This document shows positions 24,801-35,137 of a stretch of 64,000 nucleotides of DNA, one piece after another. The position numbers and the translations under genes were made by a program. The stretch is taken from positions 147,599-211,598 of the forward strand of contig RSEE01000108.1 of the NCBI GenBank assembly GCA_003971905.1. Reading direction: 5' to 3'. The notes below the pieces were generated by a model. That model was not told the origin of the DNA, ran no database searches, and saw nothing but the letters and a program-made list of their open reading frames with translations. Origin of the DNA: Moniliella sp. 'wahieum'. Lineage: Eukaryota > Basidiomycota > Moniliellomycetes > Moniliellales > Moniliellaceae. Position 1 is the first letter of the stretch, and every line of letters starts with the position of its first letter.

Positions 24801-26419
24801 TTAGTCAAAGCCAACGCGCTTGCCGCCAACGTCAAAGGTGACCGTCGTCTGCTGGAACAGCGGGTCGCCAACGATCCAGCCCGCGCTGCCCACATCGGCA
24901 CCGACCACCGCAAACACACAGAGCCGTCCGACGCGGTACCGAACGAAGTCGTGTCGCCGAGCGGGATGGTCTTGCCGCCAAAGGTGAAGCTCACGTTGGG
25001 CTGCTGCGAGCAAGGGTAGGTCGCGGTCAGCTGGCCCTGCTGGTTGGACGTCTTGAGGCCCATCGAAGAGAAGAGCGCCTTCGCATCGCTCGTAGGCGCA
25101 ACAATCAGCGTCGTGCCCGAGTCGATGATGCCGTTGACCTGGCTCCCGTTGCCGGAACCGGAGCCGGAGCCAGCACCACCGGAGCCAGCGCCACCAGAGC
25201 CAGCACCGCCAGAGCCTGCGCCACCAGAGCCTGCGCCACCAGAGCCTGCGCCACCAGAGCCGGCGCCGGTCGACCCTGAACCACCGTAGGAGCCCGAACC
25301 AGCGCCACCAGAGCCAGCGCCGGTCGACCCAGAACCACCGTAGGAGCCCGAACCTGGGCCGAAGAGCCCGCCGAGCCCGAGCCGTACGAGCCCGAGCCGT
25401 ACGAGCCCGAGCCGTACGAGCCCGAGCCGTACGAGCCCGAGCCGTACGAGCCCGAGCCGGAACCGAACTGACGGCGGGTCTTACGAGCACGAGCATGGTC
25501 CCTGGCAGAGGAAGTGGAGTTGCCCGAAGAGCCACCGTGGCTAATGGAGCCCGAGACGGACCAGTAGGCGGCATTGGTAACGGGCGTGTAGGTGGCGCCC
25601 TGGCTGGCCGCGCCGAGGGTAAGGGTAGATCCCTGCTTGCGGAGCTTCATCTGGAAAGCCTGCGCATCCACCGCGTTGGCCTTGATCAGGGAGAAGAAGT
25701 AGGGCTCCTTTTGCTGGAAGGAGGCGAGCGAGGGGAAAGCCATACCACTGATACCTTGGCTCGAACCTTCGTTGTTAATGAACTGTTGTTGCGACAGGCC
25801 AATGTAGGCCGTGTTGGCCGTCAGACCACCAATGCTCAGCTTGTCCGAGTAGACCTCACCCGAGGCGGTGGTGCCGTCGCCGTACGAGTCCTGGAAGGTG
25901 GTGGGTGTCCTTCGAGCTGCTCGACTTGGACGGCGAGTAAGCCGACGGGTTGACGAGCGTGTCGGACGAACCAGTGTCGAAGTCTGGTCCAAAATTATCA
26001 TGTCAGTGTCGGCAGGTAAGGCGGAGAATAGGGAGAGGCAGACGTACCGATGGGAATCTGCTGCACAGGCGTGCCGAAGCCAATGTTGCCCACCCACAGC
26101 TGCTGGTTCTCCGTGTCGGTGAGCGACACGCTTCCCGTTCCACGGCGCTGGGCCGGCGAAAGAAGGTGGAGGGCGTCCATAGCATGCTTGGAGCCCGTGT
26201 TGGCCTCGTAGGCCTTCATGTTGCGGACGTACTTGGCCCGCAGGTGGTCGACCTCCTTGGCGATCTTCTCATACGACACATGGCCATTCGAATCGAGAAG
26301 GTTACCGCGGTCGCCACGCTTCATGGGATTTCTTGGGTCGTGACGGCAGTAGGCTGAGCAGACACGGCCAGCGCGCCGAGCAGAGCGGAAAGAGCGAGGA
26401 AGTTGGAAGTAAGGTGCAT
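24801..26419 (-). CDS. secreted pepsin-like aspartyl protease A
   Basis: A secreted A1-family endopeptidase. The ATG at 26419 starts a signal peptide (MHLTSNFLALSALLGALAVSA, residues 1-21) and a propeptide with EKIAKEVDHLRAKYVRNMKAYE. A one-C loss near 26325 (CCC here, CCCC in paralogue B) breaks the frame after QEIP. Intron 26047-25984 splits the codon before the first catalytic motif FDTGSSDTLV; the second is IIDSGTTLIVAP. Flap-like YGDGTTASGEVYSDKLSIGG, GISGMAFPS and the C-terminal GDPLFQQTTVTFD are present, stop 24801-24803. Between the lobes lies a long insert: a basic stretch (ARARKTRRQFG, a possible Kex2-type site) followed by GSGSYG and AGSGG repeats (about 25157-25475), where frames slip. 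Substrate breadth is unknown. It is a close inverted paralogue of the gene at 42207. Confidence 0.85.
25157..25475 (-). repeat. Gly/Ser/Tyr/Ala-rich coding repeats in protease A
   Basis: Tandem GC-rich units encoding GSGSYG and GAGSGGAGSG patterns between the two catalytic lobes. The frame slips inside the array, probably by read errors in the repeat. Confidence 0.8.
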
Positions 26420-28057
26420 GATGGGTCGTTAGTGGGAAGGCTGTTGGGCGAGGAGGGGTGGGGAGGGATGTGATGTGGGTGGTGAAAAGAAAAGATCAGA
26501 AGCAGGTAAAATTGCGAGTTTAAGTAGGATTTGGTTCCCGAGATGGAAGGCGCACACTCACATCTCGCCGTCGCTAGCACATGTGTACGTGTAAAGATCA
26601 GAGGGACTAAACGCATGGCCTCTTGCTCGCAGCCACGCCGGCCAAACGCTCTGGAACACATGAGCATTTGCATCTCTCTCCCAGGATTGATCGAGGAGCG
26701 ACTGCGAGCACCTGGTGCGCGAGCCCCACAAAAGCGCCTCTCTGTGCCAGATGCCTACATGAACTTCTGGGTATCTGTCTTGCTCGCCGAGTGCGCCATG
26801 TGGTGCGTCGAGGCGAGCCTGTGAGGTGCGAGGAGGCTATAAGGCCGAGCAGGCAGGGTGGACTTTGCCTGCTCTCACGTGGTATGCGATAGTGCCGCTG
26901 GCAGTAACCTTAACGATGTCATGGTGGGGAGGAGGGGGTGGGGGAGGGGCGGGTCAGCGCAACGTTTCAGATGCCAATGTACTGTGCGTGCTGTGGGACG
27001 CGCTGTGGGGGACGGAGAGAGGGGGGGCAAAGGCAGCAGACCCAGCGGTGGATCGTAGCGCGCGCAACACATGGTGCGCTGCCAGTGCTCCCCACCTCGG
27101 ATCGCAGAATGGAAGACGAGCCACCCCGCAGGGTTCTCTCCTGTGCTGAGTTACTAGTACCTGGTAGCGCTTGAACGTCGACACGTTGACATGGCATGTG
27201 GCTGAGCCTCCTCTGCGCGATGGCAACCATGCGTGCGGCTGCAATTAAAATTGGCAGCGGATCAAGAGGCACTGGCGCTGTGTGCTGTCCGCCATATGTT
27301 GTTCCGTACCACATGCGTACTGCTCGCACGAGCGAGTCGCGCGAGGAGCAGAATGCATGTTGCATCGCCTCCCTCGGCCATCCATCCCAGGCCACCCCAG
27401 GCCATCCCGCATGGTCTACACGGGCTCCCACTCGCGGTGGAAAAATATTAAGCCCGAAAGGGGTTCATCGACATTGAGCACAACCTAATTCGACCGCAAT
27501 CTTCATATGGATCTGTGAGCTAGCGCGCTAGCGTCTCGATGAGCTGTGCTGTTGGCGAGACATGTGCCTGTGCCACATTCAAAACGTTCATCTCGCATCG
27601 ATCTCATCAATGTGTTGACTAGCTCTGAACTTGGGGTTCATATTCACACACGGCATGAGCGTGGAGCGCCACCAGCCGTTTCCTGAGCACGAAGACGAGT
27701 GGCCCAGTCCTAGTCTCACTAGTCACTACTACAGTCGCAGTCACATGCATCGCATGTGCCCCCCCCCCCACACAGAGGAAAAGTGAAGAAAACGTCCGAC
27801 TTTTGAGCATCTGCGGCAGCGCAGCGATTCGAGGGCATGAGAAAAAGCAAACTATTGCCTCAATAATATAGGAGGACGCGATGGACGGCGGTGGGTGTGT
27901 GGTGGTGGGGTTAAACCAGTCTGTTGGAGTATGGTGTGGCATGTGGCATGTGACCTGTGACATACATGGCATGTGATGCATGTGACACTACTTGGCGTGG
28001 TGCAAGATGCGTGATGCCATGAAGTTTGATCGATGATCGGCCACGTCACTGGTCACC

Positions 28058-28267
28058 TGTTACCGGTTACCGGTAACAGGTAACCGTAGCCGGAACTGGC
28101 TACAGAGTTCCGAGACACATCACGCGCACGGGATTGGTTACCGATTATCGATTACCGGTTACCGGTTACCGCTTACCGGTTACCGGTTACCGCTTACCGG
28201 TTACCGCTTACCGGTTACCGGTTACCGCTTACCGGTTACCGCTTACCGGTTACCGCTTACCGGTTAC
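28058..28267. repeat. GGTTACC/GCTTACC array
   Basis: Roughly twenty-five adjacent 7-base units GGTTACC or GCTTACC. Because GGTTACC next to GGTAACC forms self-complementary stretches, the start of the array (28058-28085) is palindromic. No coding sense on either strand. Confidence 0.9.
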
Positions 28268-28524
28268 CGTCGCGTCTCGCTAACCTTTCCTCTTCATTCT
28301 CCCTGTTGCATTCAAGCTCAGCGCTCAGAACTAGCTGCGTCAGGAACTTACATGTTACAAGAAGCTATCTCTGACTGCTTCCGTCCGGCACAGGTGAGCT
28401 TCCTGCTCTCTCGCTTTCTGTTCTCTTCCTACTTCTGACAGGAGCATACAAGAAGCTATTCTCTGACTGTTTCCGCCCTGCACAACAGTGCAATCGCCCT
28501 TAGGTAGCGTGTAGCTACTTCTTA

Positions 28525-28544
28525 GTTAAACGTTAACGTTTAAC
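28525..28544. repeat. perfect 20-base palindrome
   Basis: GTTAAACGTTAACGTTTAAC equals its own reverse complement, in an otherwise unstructured AT-rich stretch. Confidence 0.9.
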
Positions 28545-30596
28545 GGACAACCGCGATTATGGGCTCTCATTGGAGTGACCTATTCATCGTGTTCGCCCAT
28601 CGATCGCCCAGTGTACTAATAGTGCTTCGCCCTAACCCCCATTCTTTCAAGGGTGGCTGTACCTTAATATGTTCTAGACCCCCTGTTTCCCCCCTTTTTG
28701 TCTATATTCCCTTTGGTTCCCCGCTGTGAGCCAGCTTGCAATGATGTTCTCTCTCGTCTCTGAGGTATATATCGCCTCCTCTCCACTCGATAAATATGAT
28801 CATCATCCTTTTCTCCAACTCCATCTTCTGTTAATAGAGCCCCGCATCTGGTTGACCATTCCTCTCGTAACCACGCTACCGTCGCATTATAATGATAGAA
28901 TGTTTGAGAGCATACAGTAGGCAACTTACATCCATGCCGAATTCCCATTGCATCCGCCATTGGCAGAACCCTTTTGTTCTATACGTTTGGGTACCGACTA
29001 TGGAGACTTTAACGCTCTTAAGAACAATGGCTGCTACTAGGATCTTTGAATTCAGAAGACGAACCGCCGTGCGTGGCTCCAATTTGCCGTTCAAGGGTTT
29101 CTGCCCAAACAAACGATTCACTGACTGATGTGTGGGGCTCCCATCACCTCGGGACCCAACCCATGACTGAAGAGGTAATAGTATGAGAAGCGGCACAGAT
29201 AATCGCCTCAATCCACATTACTACTAGGAAAGCGATGCGTACTAACTACCAAGTAGTGGGACCAGGAGGATCCTGAGGATCAGGAATGAAGCTGACCACA
29301 CTGGTATACCAGAACGCACCGCCTTTCGAAGGCACGGAGAAGGTTCTGCTACGACTGTTAGGCCAAGCAACAGGAGAGAATGCCGCGACAAGAACGCCAA
29401 TTCCTGCGATCGCACCCTAGAATCTTTTCTGTCTTCCCCCTGGTTATGACGACGCGAGGATACGACACCATCATAAGGGCGAGTAAGATGAGTACGACGG
29501 AGCAACACACTGGAAAGAAACTTAATGAGTCCCGATGGAGATGGTTGACCGCTCGGATGTCAGCTACCACGCTCATGCGTGTACACGTGCGCTATTGCCT
29601 CTCCAGTTTGGAACCGAATGGCGAACGCCAGAGGGTCCATACCTCCTGGCGGCTCCCCTGGTTTCTTGAACGGGTTTCCGACACCAACAAGAAAAACACG
29701 CTGGATGAGCAGGTCGGTTTAGGCGTAGCGTTTCATTGTCCAAAAGTCTCAACCTCTGCAGATGGTATACTATGACTGCAACAGATCTAGAGGGATATAA
29801 GAAACGATTTTTGCGCGCCGGGCTCGCTCATCTCATCCTATATGTTTACTGACAGCTCTCGTACCCGCCCAATTAGGAGGCAAACGGTGTATGTTTCCCA
29901 GCAGATAAGCCCCCTCCCGCCCCTCTAGCTAAGGTTGGATATCGCATTACAGGTTCCGGTTACCACGGCTGAATCGTGTCTTCCTGTGGGTATACTGTGG
30001 CTGTGTGTGGCTGCAGCCACAACACACAGTATACTCTGTCTGGATCCCCAGAAAGGAGAGAGATACAGAAAACGTCACCGCGTCATGACGGATTGCCATT
30101 TTCGGCGGCTTCTAGTAGCTTTTCTGGACCATATCCTGGTCCACCACACGAGCGCTGTCCCTTCCAACGCCGCGCGAGCCTCTCCGGCTTCCCTTGTTTG
30201 TACTATGCCAGGGCTAAAATCCGTGGCCCTCGGAGAAGTGGCCAGAGAGAGAGCACAGCGACTGCAAAAAAGAGAGGGGGTGTTGGTTGGATCCGCTCTG
30301 AGATCTGATCAATGATCCGAATGTCTTGCGATACACCTATTAATAACTAGTAGAAGACCACCGGGCCTACGGCCCGGTCAGCTGGGGCTTCGCCCCAGCT
30401 GTGCTGCGTCGCCACCTTAGCCACCGGTCCGCCTTCGCCACCGTAGCCACCGTTCCCCCCATCGCCACCTTAGCCACCGGTCCACCGTCGCCATCGTAGC
30501 CTCCATTCCACGCTGGAGGAATTTTATCACCCATGTGCATGGCTGAGCGCGCGGGGTGGGTTGCGGGGCTGCGTCACCCGCGCAGCGAACGCAAAC

Positions 30597-30836
30597 TGTT
30601 GACTGTGATCCTCTGGCTCCCAGTCGGTAGACCAGGTTCGCCTCGGTTCCATCGGCTTCCACGCTGACGTCCCTGCGTGTCACTGTCCCTGTGCCCTGCA
30701 CTCTCTCCTGTGTGACTCACTGTCCCTGTGCCTAGTCCAGCCTCCTATATAGATGCCTCTGTACCCAGACCCAACTCTGGCTCCAATCCATCACCTTCTC
30801 CTCATCCTTCTGCCCGTCCGGCTCCCTAGGCCAACA
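30597..30836. repeat. LTR 1 of the short LTR element
   Basis: 240 bases beginning TGTTG and ending CAACA, identical by eye to 31754-31993. Preceded by CAAAC (30592-30596), which is the target duplication. Confidence 0.92.
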
Positions 30837-31753
30837 GAGCTACAATCTGATCCCCCCGGAAGGGGAGCGCTCTTCAAGCAAGCCCACCCCCAAGCCTACA
30901 AGCCCAAGCTAAGCCGCCAAGCCCACAAGACACACCCGTCCTCCGCCCAACAACACCACCGCCACAATCGGCACCTTACCGCCACAATCGGCATACTACC
31001 GCCACAATCGGCATACTACCGCCACAATCGGCACACTCGTCCCCCACAGATGGGGCAATGATTTTTAGGGACAACACACGACGGAACAAAACGTGTCGGG
31101 TATCGTCAACGAGACGAAATTCCTCCAACGACAAAACGGCGCAGGCGAATCGCAGAAAGCGGGGGTGGCTGCTCATCAAGTGCCCCACCCACGGCTACAC
31201 GCCCCGGATTGCCAATTCATCCGGGGCACCTGGGGAAAGGATGGGGGGGGGGTCACCCAACTTCTTCCACTCCTCTTTTTCAACAACAAAGAGAACCCAA
31301 ACAGATCAAGACGGTTGACGCATAGCGCCCGTTCATTTCCCATGCCCAATGGACCCCACTGGCACCAGGCATGCGGAACCAAACAACTACCAAACGCATC
31401 CAATTTTGATGCCAAACGACCTTGGACCGCATTTACTCCAAGTTTCCAATTTTCTTTCACTACACCTATAACTGGTGCTTTTTACTTTTGCCCACCAAAT
31501 CGCTTCGGGGCGCAACCCCTACTACTTTTACTTCTAAGACTTCTACAAGCATCTGGCGGTCGCACAATACACCAACCACAAGCGCTCGGCTCGTTCAGGT
31601 GTCATCCTGGACAGCGGGGGTGTAGGCCAGTCGTGTGGCCATGCACAACTCCAGGCCATTCGTCCCGGTTGCCACTCAAGTCCTCCCCCTCTACATCCAC
31701 TGGCAGGAGCTCATCCCACAACCGATGTCTCCGGGTTCCCTGGCCAGCGGGGG

Positions 31754-31993
31754 TGTTGACTGTGATCCTCTGGCTCCCAGTCGGTAGACCAGGTTCGCCT
31801 CGGTTCCATCGGCTTCCACGCTGACGTCCCTGCGTGTCACTGTCCCTGTGCCCTGCACTCTCTCCTGTGTGACTCACTGTCCCTGTGCCTAGTCCAGCCT
31901 CCTATATAGATGCCTCTGTACCCAGACCCAACTCTGGCTCCAATCCATCACCTTCTCCTCATCCTTCTGCCCGTCCGGCTCCCTAGGCCAACA
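31754..31993. repeat. LTR 2 of the short LTR element
   Basis: 240 bases identical to LTR 1 at 30597-30836, followed by the second CAAAC target copy (31994-31998). Confidence 0.92.
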
Positions 31994-32043
31994 CAAACAA
32001 ATAGGTAAGCATGACGTCAAGTAAAAAGGGGGTCTGCGATATA

Positions 32044-32629
32044 GGGTCCTGATATCCTGGCAATCCCCCTGGTTCCTTGACCTTAGTGGCGCTTCCAAAC
32101 AACCCCCGCAAGATGAACGGTTCGGTTTAGAAGTAGCGTTCCCCCTGTCCCAGCCTTAAGCTCTGTCAATGATATGAATTCAAAAGGGAGATACGCCTGA
32201 GACCAAATGACCTACCTGGGCTACGGGCGCCGGGCCCCAGGCCGCGTCCTACGAAGATGGGGTGATGTTCCATGAGCGGTGACCTGAACCAAGCCACAGC
32301 GGCGCTGTGCCGCACCGAGCGGTGCATGATGCATGACACAATCGGCAGCGGAGCCGGGCAGGAGGGCGCAGGCGGCGCGTGGGTCCCGTCGGCGTCTGCC
32401 GCGTCACCGGTCACCCAGCCCAAACTGGCCCGCTTGGATCGGGCCCGGGCGCAGACGGCCGAGAGCTGGCCCGCAGCTGACACACGCCCCAGGTCACACG
32501 TCATGCACGTCATGCCGCCGCCTCGCCCGCCCGTCCACATCCGCTTATAAGTCGCCCGTCCCAGCCACCCCGGCCTTGTCCTGCCCGCCTCCGCCCCTCC
32601 CCCCTCCCCCCTCCCTTGGCCTGCACACC
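32044..32629. other. intergenic, upstream region of the fusion gene
   Basis: No gene seen. The last 80 bases are a C-rich pyrimidine leader before the ATG at 32630. Confidence 0.5.
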
Positions 32630-34481
32630 ATGCCGCTTCCCTCGATCGCTGGCCGTCCGGTGACCATCATTGGCGCTGGAACGCTCGGCCGCCGCATGGC
32701 GCTCATGTGGATGACCCGTGGCGGCGCCGTCAACCTCTAGTACGCATGCCCGGCCTTGCCCTGCTTGCGGACGCGTCCCTAACCCTCGTCTGCGCAGCGA
32801 CCCCTCCTCCTCCCAGCTGCAGTCGGCCCAGAAGTACGCGCTCGGCGCGCTTCCAAGCGTCATTTCCGACCACGTCCCTGGCGGCTCCCCCGGCAAGCTC
32901 AACCTGTTCAACCAGTCTTCTCCCTCGGCTGCCTTGGCCGACTCTTGGATGGTGATTGAGGCGGTGCCCGAGGAGATCCAGCTGAAGCACAAGGTGCTCA
33001 GCAGCATCAGCGCTGCCTCCCCTACGGATGCGATCGTCGCCAGCAACTCCTCCTCCTTCTCGGGTGCCGAGCTGCGTGATGCCATCCCCAGCTCGCATAG
33101 CTCCCAGTTCCTTTGCACGCACTACTATTCGCCTCCGGAGATCAACCTCCTGGAGATTATGCCCAACTCTGCGACCGACAAGGACATCACTCCCTTTCTT
33201 GCCAAGGTTGCTGCCGAACATGGACTCAAGCCGATTCAGGTCAAGAAGGATTCGGTTGGCTTGGTTGGCAACCGGGTATGGGCAGCGATCAAGCGCGAGG
33301 CACTCAAGGTTGCCGCCGAGGGCGTCAGCACACCGGCCGACATTGACATTGCGCTGAACCAATTTGTTCCGGGGCTCAAACCCTTTGCTCTGATGGACAA
33401 GGTGGGACTCAACACGGTGCTGAATGTGGAAAAGCATTACCATGCTATCTACCCCAGTCTTGCCAAGGAATATGGCGATGTGCTTTCATATGTGGATGCG
33501 AAGGTGCAAAAGAACGAGTTGGGCTGGCCGACGGACAAGGGCTTCTTTGACTACGTTCCCCTCGACAAGCAGAAGCACATTCTTGTTCTCGACGTTTACA
33601 AGGGTTATGCAGCCCGTTGCTCCGTCGACGGCCGCCAAACCGAACACATTTCCCAAAATCTCCACATGCCCGATGGCGTGGTGGCCGCGCACGATGGCTC
33701 AGTCTTTGTGGGGTGCATGGGCGCGGTGCCAGCAGAGGAGGATGGGTACCTGGTCCGTGTCTTCCCACCCACCGAAGAAGGCGGGGAATGGACGACCAAG
33801 GTGATTGTCCCCAAGGGCATTGCGTTTACGCCTAAGCAGCTGGCCTTGGACGAGAAGCGCGAGAAGCTCTACTGGTCCGACCGTGAGGGCGGCCGGGTGT
33901 GGCGGTCCAACTACGACGGCTCGGAGGTGGAGATCCTGTTCCAAACCGTGCCCGACGGCACTGCGCGCCCCATCCCGGACCAGACCAAGCACTGTGTCGG
34001 CTGCACGGTGGACAGCGAAAAGGGCTGGGTGTATTGGACACTCAAGGGCCCCGCGCGCGGCGGCCACGGCTCCATTCTACGTGCGCCCATTGACCAAAAG
34101 GGCGTGCATCCATTTGAGCGCAAGGACATTGAGGTCTTGTATGAAAACCTGCCGGAACCCATCGACCTGCACTTGGCCGAGGGCGGCAAGCGGCTCTACT
34201 GGACCGACCGTGGGGTCGGCGGCTTGTTCACCGCGCTTGTTCCAGAACAGTTGACCCCAAGCACGACGGCGACCATCAAGGAGGCTCCCAAGTTGCTTTC
34301 TGACCATTTCCACCAGACCATCGGCCTCACCGTCGACGAAGAGGCCGGCTACATTTACGTGGCTGACCTGGGTGGCGCTGTGTACCGTACCAACCTGGAT
34401 GGCTCGGACAAGATCCGCTGCCGGTCAACGGACACCAACGTGTACACGGGCCTGGCTCTCCAGCTGCCTGCATCTAATTAA
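32630..34481 (+). CDS. 3-hydroxyacyl-CoA dehydrogenase fused to a YWTD beta-propeller
   Basis: A 597-residue protein in two intact exons (intron 32740-32797). The N-terminal half (residues 1 to about 285) is an NAD-dependent 3-hydroxyacyl-CoA dehydrogenase of the lambda-crystallin/L-gulonate dehydrogenase type: Rossmann motif TIIGAGTLGRRMA, EAVPEEIQLKHKVL, the catalytic-loop histidine in THYYSPPEINLLEIMP, and the helical domain SVGLVGNRVWAAIKREALKV and PADIDIALN. The C-terminal half (about 295-590) is a six-bladed propeller of the LDL-receptor class B/SMP-30 look: LYWSDREGGRVWRSNYDGS, VYWTLKGP, LYWTDRGVGGL, YIYVADLGGAVYRTNLDGS. There is no signal peptide or membrane segment, so it is probably cytosolic. 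No frame break at the join argues for a true fusion. The reaction partners and the role of the propeller are unknown. Confidence 0.88.
32740..32797 (+). other. intron of the fusion gene
   Basis: 58 bases with GTACGC donor, CCTAAC branch and TGCGCAG acceptor. Splicing joins GGAVNL to YDPSSSQLQSAQK in frame; the unspliced frame stops at TAG. Confidence 0.9.
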
Positions 34482-35137
34482 TCAGCCTGCCTGTCACGGG
34501 GCGACGTCTGAACCACCTTGCACAGCCGCCTCCATTTCCTTATCGTTTCTATCGCTTCTCGGCTTCTTCCACTATCTCGCCTATCTCGACTCGTTTTCTC
34601 TTCTCTTTCGCTATCTTGACTCGGATCGTCTTCCTATCAACAAAACCCACAACTATCTTGGTTTCTCCGCTCGCGCTCGTCTAAAATCCAAAACACAACA
34701 CATGGTTTCTCGACTCAGTTTCTCGCCTCGCTTCTCGTCTCGGGTCCATTTTGCCCTTGACCCTCGTCTCGTCTCTCGCCTCGTCCCTCTCGCGCTTGGT
34801 CCTCTTTCCTTCCTTTTGGCTCGTTTCCCCTTTTCTGCTGTACCTCTTGGTCTTGCCTTGTCCCCTTTCTCTTCTATAAAACCTGCCTGTTCTTAGATCC
34901 AATGATGATGGCCCAAGCCGCCGGCCATTCTTTCCCCTTCACCCTTCTTCTAGGCTCTCCACTTCTAGAAGGAACACCTCTCGCACCGCTCGCTCGCCCT
35001 CCCTCGCCCATCGGAGCACACTGCCTTCGCGCGTCCAGCCCCTATATCACGCAACCTCTCGCGGACCGCTGCACCTTTCGCAACCTCTACTTGCCGACCG
35101 CTGCTCAGGCTCTGCTCGACGCACCGCAAAGCATCAC
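34482..35137. other. intergenic, pyrimidine-rich
   Basis: Strongly TC-rich plus strand (34530-34880) with CTCG/TCTCG repeats. Short frames exist on both strands without recognisable features. Confidence 0.5.

Larger units (their letters stand above)
26420..30346. other. gene-poor stretch with simple repeats
   Basis: About 3.9 kb without a supported gene. It contains the CATGTGGCATGTGAC-type repeats (27930-27990), the GGTTACC array (28058-28267), a 38-base direct repeat (28357 and 28448), a perfect palindrome (28525-28544) and an imperfect 45-base palindrome (29990-30034). The first 110 bases upstream of protease A resemble those of protease B (shared CTACTTAAAC and ACTAACGACCC), so they are probably its promoter. 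Confidence 0.6.
30597..31993. mobile_element. short non-autonomous LTR retrotransposon (TRIM-like)
   Basis: 1,397 bases bounded by two identical 240-base direct repeats that start TGTTG and end CAACA, with the 5-base direct target duplication CAAAC on both sides (30592-30596 and 31994-31998). The internal region is 917 bases, too short for gag-pol. Its frames are broken and show no reverse transcriptase or integrase. A purine run AGCGGGGG lies directly before the second LTR and could be the polypurine tract. I could not match a tRNA primer site after LTR 1. Identical LTRs imply a recent insertion, presumably mobilised by an autonomous element elsewhere. It sits inside a double-hairpin repeat. 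Orientation is not certain; the purine tract suggests the plus strand. Confidence 0.85.
30347..32043 (-). repeat. double-hairpin repeat, copy C, carrying a nested LTR element
   Basis: Minus-strand copy of the dispersed repeat that clusters at 61.3-63.9 kb. Its 3' end (low coordinates) has two perfect hairpins: ACCGGGCC-TAC-GGCCCGGT (30360-30378) and, one base away, stem AGCTGGGGC with loop TTC (30380-30400). Then come GGTGGC-type trinucleotide-rich sequence, TCCAGCGTGG and the motif ATGCACATGGGTGATAAAAT as in the other copies. Its 5' end carries TATATCGCAGACCCCC (about 32028-32043) as in copy A. The two ends are separated by the LTR element at 30597-31993, so the repeat existed before that insertion. 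Confidence 0.75.

Noticed and set aside
28058-28267. GGTTACC array as a CRISPR array
   Set aside because: Contiguous 7-base units without unique spacers, in a eukaryotic context.
30597-31993. Full autonomous LTR retrotransposon
   Set aside because: The interior is only 917 bases and shows no reverse transcriptase, RNase H or integrase motif.
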